Below are positions 33,562 through 44,389 of a stretch of 64,000 nt of DNA, piece by piece. Under the pieces are notes generated by a model. It saw only the letters and a list, made by a program, of their open reading frames with translations. It was not told where the DNA came from and searched no databases. The translations under genes and the position numbers were made by a program. Each line of letters begins with the position of its first letter. Positions within the stretch are counted from its first letter, which is position 1. Origin of the DNA: Zychaea mexicana (Eukaryota > Mucoromycota > Mucoromycetes > Mucorales > Lichtheimiaceae); NCBI RefSeq assembly GCF_025766255.1, contig NW_026516760.1:62001-126000 (forward strand), given 5' to 3'.

Positions 33562-34853
33562 CTACTGCTGCTCCCCTTCGTCATTATCTTGCTGGTCGTC
33601 AACAAAGTCAATGCTGCTATTGGTACTGTTACGGTCAGCTGCGGTGCCCTTGGTGTTGTAGTCGTGCCGGCGCGGCATCACCTTTTTTACGCGGCCGCTA
33701 CGGCTAGCGGTGACCTTGGTAATGAGCGTACCTACACATTATAATGATGATCCTCGTGCTGACATTTGGATAGATATTGACAGGTTAATAGGTAAGCTAA
33801 AGGCCCAGTAAAACAAAATACACTATCGTTTTTTACTGTAACATGCTTTGCTTAAAACCTTAACACTTATACAGAAGCGCCTCTACTATACTTCATATTT
33901 TACACATTCACAGCGCTACATAGAAAGGTTTTTCTCTCTTTGTATTTCTCTTTCTTACATTTTAAACCATCATAGATTTCTTCCATTTCTTGTTTTCCTC
34001 TACATAGATTTCCTTTGTCTCTCAATTGTTTTAACTTATACCGAATGCAGCTGTCAGCTTGATAACATACTTCTTCTTGACGTACATATTTACATAGTAT
34101 GAACGTTTGCTGGGAAAATACTGTATCTATGGAAACTTTTTCATATTCTATGTAGAAATAGTATGGGATATCCTATATCAAGTAAGTCTACTACAGAATT
34201 CTTTGATTTATTAAAATCTGGCTGTGATCTATGAACAGGTTTGAACAGAAGATTTATAAGTAAGCACAAGAAATCAATGCTTCTTACGGGCACGACGGGT
34301 CCCACCTACATATGTAATCCAATTGACTTCTTACATAATACATACGCGCTGTGCTTCTCACGGGCATGACACCACCCAACTGCTTTGATACAAATAAAAC
34401 AAGAGTGTCAGCTATGCTGCTCTGTGTAACATATCATTAGAGCTTGTCGTGCCCCGAACAAATTAGGAAATAACTTGTCGTGCCCGTATCAAATTCCTAA
34501 CTATATATGCCATGATTATCCGTTGATATAGCCGTTTCCTTCATAGGACCGTGAACTCCATAACCGTCCTACATACAGAGCATACCGTTTTATTCCATTT
34601 CTTGCTAAACTGTGTCAAGACCGTGAGGAAGATGGAAGAGAATTCTTTTTATTTAACATATGCACTTTTGATTTTAAAGCATGCCGCAGGCATTGTACTA
34701 CAGTCAGTAGTAAATATGACCAGCTACAGAAAGTACAGTCACTCTGCAAGTCATTACAACAACCTCCGCCGTGACCGAAGTCTTCAGGGCCCAGCGCCCC
34801 ACGAAGCGGTACATCGGTGTGTGTGGCTTGTCAAAAAGTTCCAACTCTTGCAT
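33562..34853 (-). CDS. Unrecognised three-exon gene, about 159 residues, divergent from UTP4
   Basis: The minus strand shows three coding-like exons with matching phases: 34853-34758 (MQELELFDKPHTPMYRFVGR..., donor GTAATG), 34172-33959 (open for 71 codons, acceptor ATATAG, donor GTAAGA) and 33731-33562 (acceptor TGTGTAG), together 480 nt. Exon 2 encodes a Lys/Glu/Cys-rich, probably helical segment (RYKLKQLRDKGNLCRGKQEM). Exon 3 has a basic AT-hook-like patch (SRSGRVKKVMPRRHDYN) followed by an acidic tail ending DNEGEQQ-like (DDQQDNDEGEQQ). Intron 1 is long (585 nt) and contains a small TIR repeat. I do not recognise the family. The basic/acidic tail suggests a nuclear protein, by inference. 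A missing exon is possible. Confidence 0.5.
34285..34490. repeat. Small TIR-like repeat with four GGGCAYGAC motifs
   Basis: The motif TACGGGCACGAC begins at about 34286 and recurs as ACGGGCATGAC at about 34360. Its inverse, GTCGTGCCC, occurs at about 34446 and 34477. The outermost pair could be the terminal inverted repeats of a roughly 200-bp miniature element inside intron 1 of the minus-strand gene. A cluster of regulator sites is the alternative. Confidence 0.4.
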
Positions 34854-34902
34854 ATCCGACGATCAACTACTACTTCTTTTCCATTAAAGCTTTTCTGTGT
34901 CG
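34854..34902. promoter_or_regulatory. Very short bidirectional ATG-to-ATG interval
   Basis: Only 49 bp separate the ATG of the minus-strand gene from the ATG of UTP4. Transcripts for the two must overlap or have almost no 5' UTR, so their promoters lie inside each other's transcribed regions. Confidence 0.4.
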
Positions 34903-37805
34903 ATGGAGGTCCACCGTTGTCGATTTGTCGAATACCAACCAGCAGCCATCAATGCGCTCGACTTTACTCCGCCAACAGTCAAAGACACACGTCTAGCGGT
35001 CGGTCGCGCAGACGGTAGCATTGAAATTTGGGATCCGCGCAACAACTTTCAATTTCACAAAGTCATTCCCGGTGGCAAAGATCTGTCGGTGGAAAGTTTG
35101 GTCTGGGCACACCAATCGGTTGTGTCAAACGTATTAGACGACGATGACGATGAAGACGAGGAGGTTTCAGAAGAAGAACGTAAAGCTGAATTAACGAAAT
35201 TGTTGACACAATCGCCGCGTTTGTTCTCGTCAGGTTTGAGTCCTTATATTGTTGAATGGGATACAGTGTCGCTTACTGTCAAGGTAAATGTCACGATTGA
35301 TCGATCGAAGCATGGGATGCGCCAAGTGGAGAGAGAAAGTAGTATATATATGCATGCTAACATGTTTATACAAATATTTGAAAAGGGGACTGTGGATTCA
35401 AATGGTGGTGCAGTATGGTGTCTTGCTGTCAATAGCACGGGTACCCGGTTAGCAGCTGGATGTGAAGATGGACGTATTCGATTATTTGATATTGAAGATG
35501 GTCGCTTGGAATATATGCGAAGTTTCGCTCCACAAAACGGTTAGTTGAACTAGGGGGGACGGGCATGTAGTATCTTTGGGCAAAGTATATTAATTTATGG
35601 AACATATATAAACATGTATAGGACGCGTGTTATCTATTGCATGGGGACCAGAAGATGATTATATTATCTCGGGTGGATCAGACAGTGCATTGCGCAAATG
35701 GAACGCTTACACAGGCGAAACACTTTTACGGATGACTGTAGATCGAGCCAATAATGAACCCACGCTCGTCTGGTCCGTTGCTGCACTAAAGTAAGTTTGT
35801 GGATAAAATGTACGAGAGGTAAACAAAAAGGAGTACTAAACGTCGCTTGTTGCATTATGACACACCAAAAATTAGGGACAACACATTGGTATCTGGCGAT
35901 TCACTAGGCAACCTGATGTTCTGGAATGGTGAACGAGGCACAATGAAGCAAACGATCAAAGCACATGCCGCTGATATCCTGACCTTGACGGCAAACCAAG
36001 ACGGCACCGTGGTTGTGACATCAGGCGTTGACTGCAAAATCATGATGTTTCAAAAGGTCGAGGGCAACAACAACAACAGCAGTAAAACCGGTAAAAACAA
36101 AAAGAAGGGCGGCAGTGGTACCAAAGGAACATGGGCCAATGTGCAGCGACGCAGAAACCATTGGCACGATGTCCGTGCACTTGCTATTGATGACAAGAAC
36201 AGCATCATCGTCTCTGGTGGTGTCGATGTGGGTATGGTCGCTGGTGTCGGTGGGCCATTATTCATTGAGCGTCTCATCCAGGTGGCTCCTTTCCCTGGAA
36301 AATACATTGTCTCCATGGCAAAATCACAGAATCTCGTCATGGCTACATTCTTCAATTCGATATCCTTGTGGCGTTTAGGAAGAGGTAAAATATAAAATGT
36401 GTGTATTAAAAGAGATAAGGAAAGTGGATGCTAACATATCTGATTGTCATTTCAGCTGAAGATATTGACGTATCGCCCTCAGATAACGTGGCATTACCTG
36501 AACTTTTGGAACAGCATCAGCAATGCTTGGAACTTCAGCTCAAGCCAGACTGCAATATCACCTCAAGTAGTTTGTCAGATGACGGTCAATGGATTGTTGC
36601 AGCAGACGTTGAAACCGTTAGATTGTTCCAGGTTCATAAAGTTGTAAGCATCCGTCAGAAAAGTTGTGTATGAGGAAAAAGGGGATATTAGGGCGTCGAT
36701 AATCATGGAGTGTTTGACTATGTTAGTGCATGCGCTGACCTGCATATATACTTTGGTACGTCGTACACATATTTTAGGGAGATAGTGGACAACTGGCTGT
36801 CAAGAAGATGCGTACATTTGACCAAGCTTTGGCACGATACCTCGCTACCAACGATATTGCAGCTGGCGCACACCATGTTCTCTTCACGCCCGGATCCAAC
36901 AGACTTGTTATTGTAACTGCCGAATCACGCATTTTGGTCATAGACATGTTGCATTGGCAAGAAGGCAATTTTGATGTTTTGCGAGAATTCGGTCATCATC
37001 GTGGATTGGATAGCGAAGATCGACAAACCAAGAACTCAAAGGTAGCTACTGTTGTCTCTATAACCGCCAGCTCGGATGGTCAATGGCTAGCCACTGGCGA
37101 CGATGCCAACCGTATTCATGTATTCAACCTAGACAGTCTCAAGGTAACAACATATCTTCTTTCAATTGCTCTGTCATGTATTTGAGATGTCTGTGTGTGT
37201 GTGCTAATATAAAGAAAATGAATCATCACCGTTAGCATCACATCGAATTACCGCATTCATACTACTCTCATACTGCACTTTCATTCAACGATTTCCGGCC
37301 GAACGAGCTGTTCGTCGGTTTGGCTAATAACGAATTCCACATTTACAACGTCGAAAAGAACCGATTAACAAACTGGTCCAAGGCCCACACTGATTTTGCT
37401 GGCTCTCCGTTGGAGCAGATCCGAGACTCTATCAAGGGCGTTGCATACAATCCTGCTGAGCCAAAGCAAATGCTGGTTTATGGAAACACATACATGTGTT
37501 TGGTTCAACTGACAAACAACAAAGAAGCATCATCATCATTACCATCATCAACAACAGCATTAGATAAGCAACGACAACAGCAACAACAGCAGCATAAACG
37601 AAAACGTGAAGCACCAGGTGCAGCAGCACCTTTACAGCAGCATCAACCCAAATCACCAATACAAATGCAAGTATCACAACGCTATCAACAAATCCTGTCT
37701 GCAGGATTCAAGGGCGATAATTCATTGGTCTTGATTGAACGACCAAGATTCAGTGTTCTTGAAAAGCTACCTCCATCTTTCTACAAGTCTCGTTATGCCG
37801 CATAA
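34903..37805 (+). CDS. UTP4: U3 snoRNP-associated WD40 protein Utp4 (cirhin)
   Basis: A scaffold of the t-UTP/UtpA subcomplex of the small-subunit processome, acting in the nucleolus on 35S pre-rRNA. Exons 34903-35283, 35386-35539, 35622-35790, 35876-36384, 36456-36643, 36778-37143 and 37236-37805 give 778 residues. WD40 blades are visible, for example GRADGSIEIWDPRN, AAGCEDGRIRLFD, ISGGSDSALRKWN and SGDSLGNLMFWNG. The arrangement (short N-terminus VHRCRFVEYQPAAINAL, acidic insert DDDDEDEEVSEEE after the third strand set, C-terminal ERPRFSVLEKLPPSFYKSRYA) fits Utp4. Intron 1 (102 bp) is stop-free and in frame. A Gln-rich loop (residues about 670-720) is species-specific. The true start is the ATG at 34903; the in-frame GTG upstream is not used. 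Confidence 0.93.
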
Positions 37806-38138
37806 TCTTATTACTCTCGATCTCTCGCTTTCCATAGAGAGAAGAAAGCGACTCCAATAAAATTTTGTACAATAATTTATCAAAGAAAAATTTGGATGTC
37901 ACCAAACCTGTAGCAATCTTTAGTATCGTGGCCGTTGCTACGAAAGAGGAAGCATGTAGCTTTGGGAGGCGGTAAAGTGTAAAAGGTCGATTTAACAAAG
38001 AGAGCGGACCTAGGCGGGCGGGCGCTTTCCAAATCGAGTTTGCTTAACCAAGTCACAACGAGCCAAAGAACGCACACCTCAATGAATTTCGCGACAGGCG
38101 CGTTACTGTAGCTTTTCTTCTCTCCACTACAGCTTTGA
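37806..38138. other. Intergenic UTP4-NSP1; nothing further seen
   Basis: 333 bp containing the UTP4 3' UTR and the NSP1 promoter. No distinct element recognised. Confidence 0.5.
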
Positions 38139-40453
38139 ATGGGTACCGTATACTGTTTTCTCCATTAAAGGCTCTGTCACACCTTTATTGCAACAATGCT
38201 AACCGCTGATCATTCTTTATCTTTGTGCATCAATTGTTATCCTTCTGATCCGTTACGATCTTATAATAATTATCGCTTTTTTTTGGTATATTAAAAAAAA
38301 GCGTTCAACTTTAGTAACAGCTCTAATCAGCAGCAAGGTACCACTGGCTTTGGTGGTGGTGGTGGCTTTGGTTCGGCAACGAGTAAGCTTAGCATTTTTC
38401 TTTTCTATTGGACGTGCACAAAAACTTCAGAGGGCATCCATTGTTGCTAGAAGAAAAAGAAAACTGATTTCGATTAATGTCAAATTAGACACCGGTGGTG
38501 GCGGCTTTGGTGCATTTGGCGGCCAATCTGCAGCACCCGCACCTACAGCCGGCGCTGCGCCAGCTGCTGGTGGCAGTCTTTTCGGTGGTGGCGCTCCTGC
38601 TGCTGCACCAGGTGGTTTCGGTGGTGGTGCTCCTACTGCTGCACCAGGTGGTTTTGGTGGTGGTGCTCCTACTGCTGCACCAGGTGGTTTTGGTGCTGCT
38701 GCTACCAACAAGCCAGCAACAGGTGGCTTTGGATTTGGAGCGTCTACTAGCACTCCAGGTAATGTAGATGTACAGCTTGATATTTTGATGAGAATGGCAT
38801 AAATTGATCAACAAAAAACCGCGGCTGATTGTGTGTGTGTGTGGGTGTGTGAAATTTAGGCACAACAGGAGGATTTGGCGCAACATCGACACCGGCTGCT
38901 GGAGGTAGTCTGTTTGGAAGTGCAAGCACTGCAGCTCCAGCTGCTACTACTACTACTGGAGGATTCTCGTTCGGTGGCGGAACACCATCGGTAGGTGGAT
39001 TTGGATCGGCTCCTGCTGCTACTACAACTACGCCCGCAGCACCAGCCGGTGGTAGTCTCTTTTCACTTGGTGGCAACACCCCTAAACCAGCTACACCAGC
39101 ATTTGGATCAGCGGCCTCGACAGCTACACCAGCACCTGCCACAAGCGGTGGTTTCTCGTTCGGTGGAGGAGCTGCTGCAGCAGCAGCACCAAACACGACT
39201 TCCGCAACACCGGCTTCCGCACCTGCTACAGGAGGATTTGGCAATTTTGGATCACCAAAACCAGCAGGAACAACAACGACTGGAGGATTCAATTTGGGTG
39301 GAGCCGCAGCAACGCCTAAAACAACTGCCGCAGCTACTACGTCTGCTGCTGGAAGCACCGGCGGCTTTGGTGGTTTTGGCTTTGGAGGTGGTAATGCTGC
39401 CGCTGGTACTGCTGCAGGTAAGAAGGAATTCCTTTCATCAATAAAAACATGAAGGTTGACAGGGACGAGTGAATTTACTCTATGGCGGGGGAATGAATTT
39501 GTTTGCTAGCTTCAACAACATCTGCATCTACCACAACACCTGCTACGAGCGCACCCGGCCTGACCACAGCCGCTCCTACTCTTACTACACAGCCTACGGT
39601 ATCAGCTCCTGCTGCTACAGCAGCAGCTGGATCAAGCTCACTCGCCGCACCCGCAGCAACAGCCCCCAAGCCTGTCACAGTACCCACACCATCAGCGCTT
39701 AAAAACAAAAGCATGGAAGAAATTTTAAATTCGTGGACGAAGGATTTGGAGAGATACACGCGTGATTTCCATAAACAAGCAGCACAAGTAGCAGAGTGGG
39801 ATAAACAACTGATTGACAACGGAAATAAGGTAGCAATTTATGCACATACTCACTGTTTGTTAACCTCGTGGCCCAACTTTTAACCCCTTTTTTCCGAAAT
39901 ATGCTAGATCTCCAATTTGCATGAAGAAGTGACCAAAGTCGAAGTGCAGCAACAGGAAGTGGACCAGAACCTTGCATATATCAATTCCCAGCAAGACGAT
40001 TTGAACAATATTCTCGATCAATACGAAAAGCAGATTTCGGATGTGGTGAATATCAGCGACATGCAACAGACGCCTCAGTTGGCCGATATCCAGCGCGATA
40101 AGGCATATGGATTGGCCGAAACGCTTAATGCTCAACTGGACGACGTGAACCGAAACTTGAATGTCATGATTGAGGAGATCAACGCCATGAGCGGATCGCA
40201 ACATACCGAAGGTGCTGCTGAAGATGATACCGTAAGTCTGTCTTTTCTTTTCGATACATGCAATGTGTGTGTTACTGATAAAACTACTTTGATTTTTTAG
40301 GTTGGACAAATCGTCAAGATTCTGAACGTACACTTGTCATCCTTACAATGGATTGATACGACTACAATGAAACTACAGAACCGACTCCAGGAAGTCAGCA
40401 ATTTGCAAGAGGAGGCATTGCGAACTCAAGAGCCTAGAATTCGAGGAGATTGA
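38139..40453 (+). CDS. NSP1: FG nucleoporin Nsp1/Nup62
   Basis: A central-channel nucleoporin. Exons 38139-38142, 38302-38382, 38489-38758, 38860-39417, 39510-39829, 39908-40231 and 40301-40453 give 569 residues. The N-terminal two-thirds is Gly/Ala/Thr/Pro-rich with FG repeats (GGFGF, GGSLFG, GFSFGGG; one region repeats GGFGGGAPTAAP). The C-terminal coiled coil (from SALKNKSMEEILNSWTKDLE) is the conserved NSP1_C domain that binds the Nup57/Nup49-type partners. The first exon is inferred: a 4-nt exon ATG-G with a GTACCG donor joins to CG at 38302 to give MAFNFSNSSN, because a stop closes the frame just upstream of 38302. The rest of the model is firm. The low-complexity repeats explain many long opposite-strand frames. 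Confidence 0.9.
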
Positions 40454-40918
40454 AAAAAAAAAGAAAGAGCTGACTCCCTCCCTCCCTTTCCCTTTCACTT
40501 CAGTTAGTATATTAGCAACCGTCGCTTATCCACGTATACACACGCACACACACACACACAGCAAATACTCACTCACCAACAACAACAACAACAACACACA
40601 CATTACATAAAATACTATGGCATTCCCCTCCCCCCCCCCACCCCCTGACCCTACCGAGAAGAAGAAGAAGAAGAAGAAACAATGACACATTACATAATAA
40701 CACAACGTACATATACAAATGAGAAAGACAGACGCGCCTTTTCTTGTTGATCACGAGAGCCAAGCAGTAACATGACTATTGATTTCCACTTGGCTGAGAT
40801 TTGTTTGCATGCATGCTACGTAACACATCGGTCCTTTGCGTATCACTTCCTCATCGTCCCACATTTTTTTTTTACTTTTCTTTCTTTCTTTTAATCTTTA
40901 TTTCTCAATCAAATACCC
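40454..40918. other. Intergenic NSP1-TM2, CA and AAC microsatellites
   Basis: It contains CA repeats (40541-40560), AAC repeats (40577-40595), a C-run (40629-40641) and AAG repeats (40660-40678). No gene. Confidence 0.6.
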
Positions 40919-41480
40919 ATGTCTTCTACTGAATACGGTGCCGTAAACACACAACAGCAGGGTGATGAAGAAGCCCCGCAAACGACTACCGTCAGAGGCG
41001 AGCAAACCCGATGGCAAAAATGCCGAAGCACGTTGGGCACACACGGCCATCGTATCTTTATTGCATGGTTTATTGTCATTGCCATCACCGCCGTCTTGAC
41101 CCTATCGTTCCATTTCTCCTTGCTGCCATCCCATCACCCCGTGGACGACAATAACAATCCTGCCGCTTTAGTAGATGAACAGTGTGTGTCCGACCGCAGC
41201 TGGTTCCTGGCCCTGCTTCTCTCCGTCTTTTTCGGACCGTTCGGTGAGTTTTCAGCTAGTTTTACGCGACACTACACTTTTTGCTTGTATGTGTGTGAAG
41301 GAAAAAGGGCTAACAAAGCTGCTGCTGGTAGGTGTGGATCGATTCTATCTTGGATACATTCTTCTCGGTGTGCTCAAGCTGATCACTGCGGGTCTTGGCG
41401 GAATTTGGTGGGTTATCGACGTGGTCCTTATTGCTTTGAATGTCTTGAATGATCATCCCAACGGCTGTCACCTTCGTTAA
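40919..41480 (+). CDS. TM2-domain membrane protein
   Basis: Exons 40919-41243 and 41332-41480 give 157 residues. A hydrophilic N-terminus is followed by one TM helix (about 41-65: IFIAWFIVIAITAVLTLSF). A TM2 domain begins at RSWFLALLLSVFFGPFGVDRFYLGY, with the family's F-G-x-x-(x)-D-R-F-Y-L-G turn and the second helix ending IWWVIDVVLIAL. The intron sits exactly between FGPFG and VDRFY. TM2 proteins occur widely in bacteria and eukaryotes; the exact role is unknown here. A 101-codon frame starting at 41175 is an off-frame shadow through the intron. Confidence 0.9.
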
Positions 41481-43818
41481 GAGCATCCTCTTTTTTGTTT
41501 TTGTTAAACCTACTCGCTCGAGAAATAAAAGAAAAATGACAGTGTCATGTCTACCAAGATGTGTATATATCGGGAACGGGCTTGGCAAACCAATACATAG
41601 CCTGGCAAACATTTGTTGTTATGTAACGACGGCCAATGGTGAGTTGCACGCGGGTTTTTTGTACATTCAAAGATGTCACGTATGACAACAGGAAAAAAGC
41701 GCTGTACGACATCGGCTCCTCGTACTACTACGCTCCCTTTCCGAGCTTCTAGCCGAGGCATGCGTCGTCATCCCGTGTTTCCGATTGCTTCAAGTTCGTT
41801 TGCTTATTCAACCTCCTGCGTGTGTCCTTCAAGTTGCGTGCGCGCTCATCTACTTATATATACTGCCTCTAAGCCGCTTATAAAAGGTCTTACGAGAAGG
41901 TAAAAAAACAAAAATGCATTCTTCTTCAGAGAGAGTGTGTGTGGTAAAAGACACTTACCGAGTAACAACGCTGACCGACCAGACATATAAACCATGGCTT
42001 TATTAGCACCCGGCAGTATTATCTATCTTTGTTGTGGCGCGTACATGACGCGATATCTTTTATGCGTTTTATCTAGACGGTGCTGCATATGAAACACAGC
42101 GCAATGCAGGAGTATGTACCCTAACAATAAAATGTCACAATAAGCAGAAGAAGGACAACCACCTTTTCCCTTGCCTCCTACGGGACTCGTAGTATCCTCT
42201 TTGTGACCGTGGCGTCGCGTCTCCATTCTTATATTGTAAACGTGCACAATCGACTTACTGCTACAGCTGAAGAATATTTACATCGTCGAGGCCTCTGGAA
42301 GTCTACCTAACCAATAACGCTACTTTCGGTTGCTTAGGAGAAGGTCAACGCGTCAAGTGGATTGCCCGAACTTCTGCATCCCGACATTCAAGGGCAACGG
42401 CGGCGACATCCCTTTTCAACGGTATATGCCCTGGCACGTAGCAAATTATATCAGCAAAAATGACCACGCTCAATACTGATTTTAGCGTCCCACAAGCTTT
42501 ATAAAGTTTACAGAAATCAATTCTGTTATCATTGAACCGGCAAAATTTATAATAAAAAGACTATGTATGTGGAAATCAAGAGAAATGACTGCATTGTTTC
42601 GCAAAGAAAACTGGTGGTAGTAGTGTATGAATAAACACAGCAGCACAGCATTACGGCTTATTACCCATTATGTATGCATATACATCATATGCTCCTCTTT
42701 TCTACTCTCGAGCAAATCTATTTTATTCTTGCAACAATAAAACAATGCAAGCAACTAGTTAAATTCGCTATTGTAACCTGTCTTTCTCTGTTATCGGTTG
42801 TTCTACTGCAAATCACTACTGCTATAGATCCATATGACTGCGTTTACATGTTCAACAAAAAGAGGTATGTTTAGTTTTACGGTAGATCATGAAACGTTTT
42901 TTCCGCTTCTTGAAGTGTCTACGACGAGGTGGTTGCTTCTTTTCCAGCTGTTGTCGACGACGAAGTTACTTCTTCTTTGTCCTTCTCCTCTTTTTCTTCG
43001 ACGATGAATTTGTTTTTTTCTTTATCCTTCCCCTCTGTTACTTCTTCCATTGTCGACGACGAAGTTGCTTCTTCTTTATCCTTTTCCTCTGCTTCTTCGT
43101 TTTCTTCATCAGTGTGAATGTCGTCACTTTTGATTTCTCCCGCTTCATTGTAACGGTGCATACCGTTACGACGATATCCAGCCTGCATGGTTGACGATCG
43201 ACAACGCATGGTTCAGACGATAGGATGACTTGCGGTCAACCGCATGGTTGAATATGGAGTAATAGGCGTGGATAATCTAGATAGAAGTATGATGTAGATC
43301 AATACTTAGACGATAACTAGCCCCCTATTACTCGACGTATATATAAAGACGGGATCCTGAGCTATATGGATCCCGATCGTTTTTCCCTTTGATTCATCCG
43401 AGTCTCACCTTATTTATTGATCCACACTGTCTACCCATTCACATTCCCGATTGTAAGTATCTGGGCCGACACTGTTACGTTCATCTTCTTGTATTTGTCG
43501 CTAAAAAGACCAAACTGTTGATAAAAATCCATATAGTCTCACCAGAAACTCAAAATATTATGCGTTACATACTTGATCTAGATGATATTCAGCTTGTCGG
43601 GTTTCGAGAGCGATTAATGCTTGATGTATTCCCTATACGTTTGAGTAACAGATACACGCAATATAGTTTAGAATGAAAAAGAATGGTGACTTTGGTATCA
43701 TTGATCCTGTCTGCTGAAAAACATCTCATCGCCACTCATTCCCCCCCCCTCCGCCAATAGCAGCCAATAATTTGGACAATCACATATATTGCGATCGCTT
43801 CTGATGAAAAATGCTTAC
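41481..43818. other. Gene-poor stretch; no gene supported apart from repeats
   Basis: Open frames are short and mostly composition-driven. The region holds an imperfect 99-bp duplication (42953-43150) and a TATA/hairpin block (43337-43375), listed separately or as findings. Confidence 0.55.
42953..43150. repeat. Imperfect 99-bp tandem duplication
   Basis: GTCGACGACGAAGTTACTTC at 42953 recurs as GTCGACGACGAAGTTGCTTC at 43052, a spacing of 99 bp (33 codons). On the minus strand it gives a Glu/Lys-rich frame of 96 codons (43209-42919, KDKEEVTSSST twice), which may be an acidic low-complexity protein fragment or simply repeat DNA. Confidence 0.65.
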
Positions 43819-44389
43819 CTGAAGTTCGTCAGTGAGCATGTTACGCAGGTCCCTAACCAATTTATCGGTGTGCTCTCGCTGGTTGCCGAGAGTTGCGACA
43901 ATTGCATCGGTGTGCACTCGCTGGTTGCCGAGAGTTTTGATAATGAACGTTTCAAGCTATCGGTAGTAAAAAAAAGGGACAATGACAAATTCTCGGGCTT
44001 GCTTTAGTCATACACTACTATACTGTCTATTCCAAAAGATTTCTCCACATCATAAAACCAATTCCATGCAAAAAGGGGAGCTTCTTGTTTACCTCTTCCG
44101 TTATTGTTAACGGTTCAATTCCTTCTATTGTATTATTTTGAGCACGGGCCGCCGAAGACGGTCCAGAAGCTGCTGCTGATGATGTGTCAATACCCGCACC
44201 AGGCGTAGTAGAGGAGGTTGCGGGAATGAGCAATGGCATTATTGTTCGTATTATTTCTGCTGTGCGTTGAAAAGCCGATAAAGCGTAAGAAATGGAGACA
44301 TGGAACACGGCGAGAAAGAAAATGGACAAGGTAAAATAAGAAGCCAGGATGATGAACAGGATGAGAAATAAATGTTCGTGTTCTTGCAT
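43819..44389 (-). CDS. Small membrane-anchored coiled-coil protein (3' end not resolved)
   Basis: Exon 44389-44093 starts MQEHEHLFLILFIILAS with a strong hydrophobic helix (residues about 6-40) and a Ser/Ala/Thr-rich linker, ending TITEE before a GTAAAC donor. Exon 43956-43819 follows in phase 0 after a GATAG acceptor and encodes a helical segment with two 14-residue repeats, TLGNQRVHTDAIVA and TLGNQREHTDKLVR, ending TDELQ before a GTAAGC donor. A short last exon probably lies near 43640-43716. The 42-bp DNA duplication matches the protein repeat exactly. A further minus-strand frame at 44722-44402 could be upstream exon sequence, but no plausible intron joins it. Family not recognised. Confidence 0.5.
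43864..43946. repeat. 42-bp in-frame tandem duplication
   Basis: ATCGGTGTGCTCTCGCTGGT at 43864 recurs at 43906 with few substitutions. It codes two 14-residue heptad-compatible repeats on the minus strand. Confidence 0.85.

Noticed and set aside
33541..33744. Plus-strand hydrophobic frame (67 codons)
   Set aside because: It is a shadow of the minus-strand last exon, whose basic and acidic codons read as hydrophobic residues in reverse.
33735..33810. Plus-strand stretch that reads YNDDPRADIWIDIDRLIG before a stop
   Set aside because: Protein-like, but short, without a start or adjoining exon on the plus strand, and it falls in the putative intron 2 of the minus-strand gene.
38427..39358. Long minus-strand frames opposite NSP1 (up to 203 codons, Pro/Ala-rich)
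   Set aside because: They mirror the FG-repeat codons of NSP1, which lack stops on the opposite strand. The plus strand has the conserved coiled-coil domain and consistent splicing.
42889..43194. Plus-strand Phe/Cys-rich frame of 101 codons
   Set aside because: Composition is produced by the CTT/TTC-rich 99-bp duplication. No independent evidence of coding.
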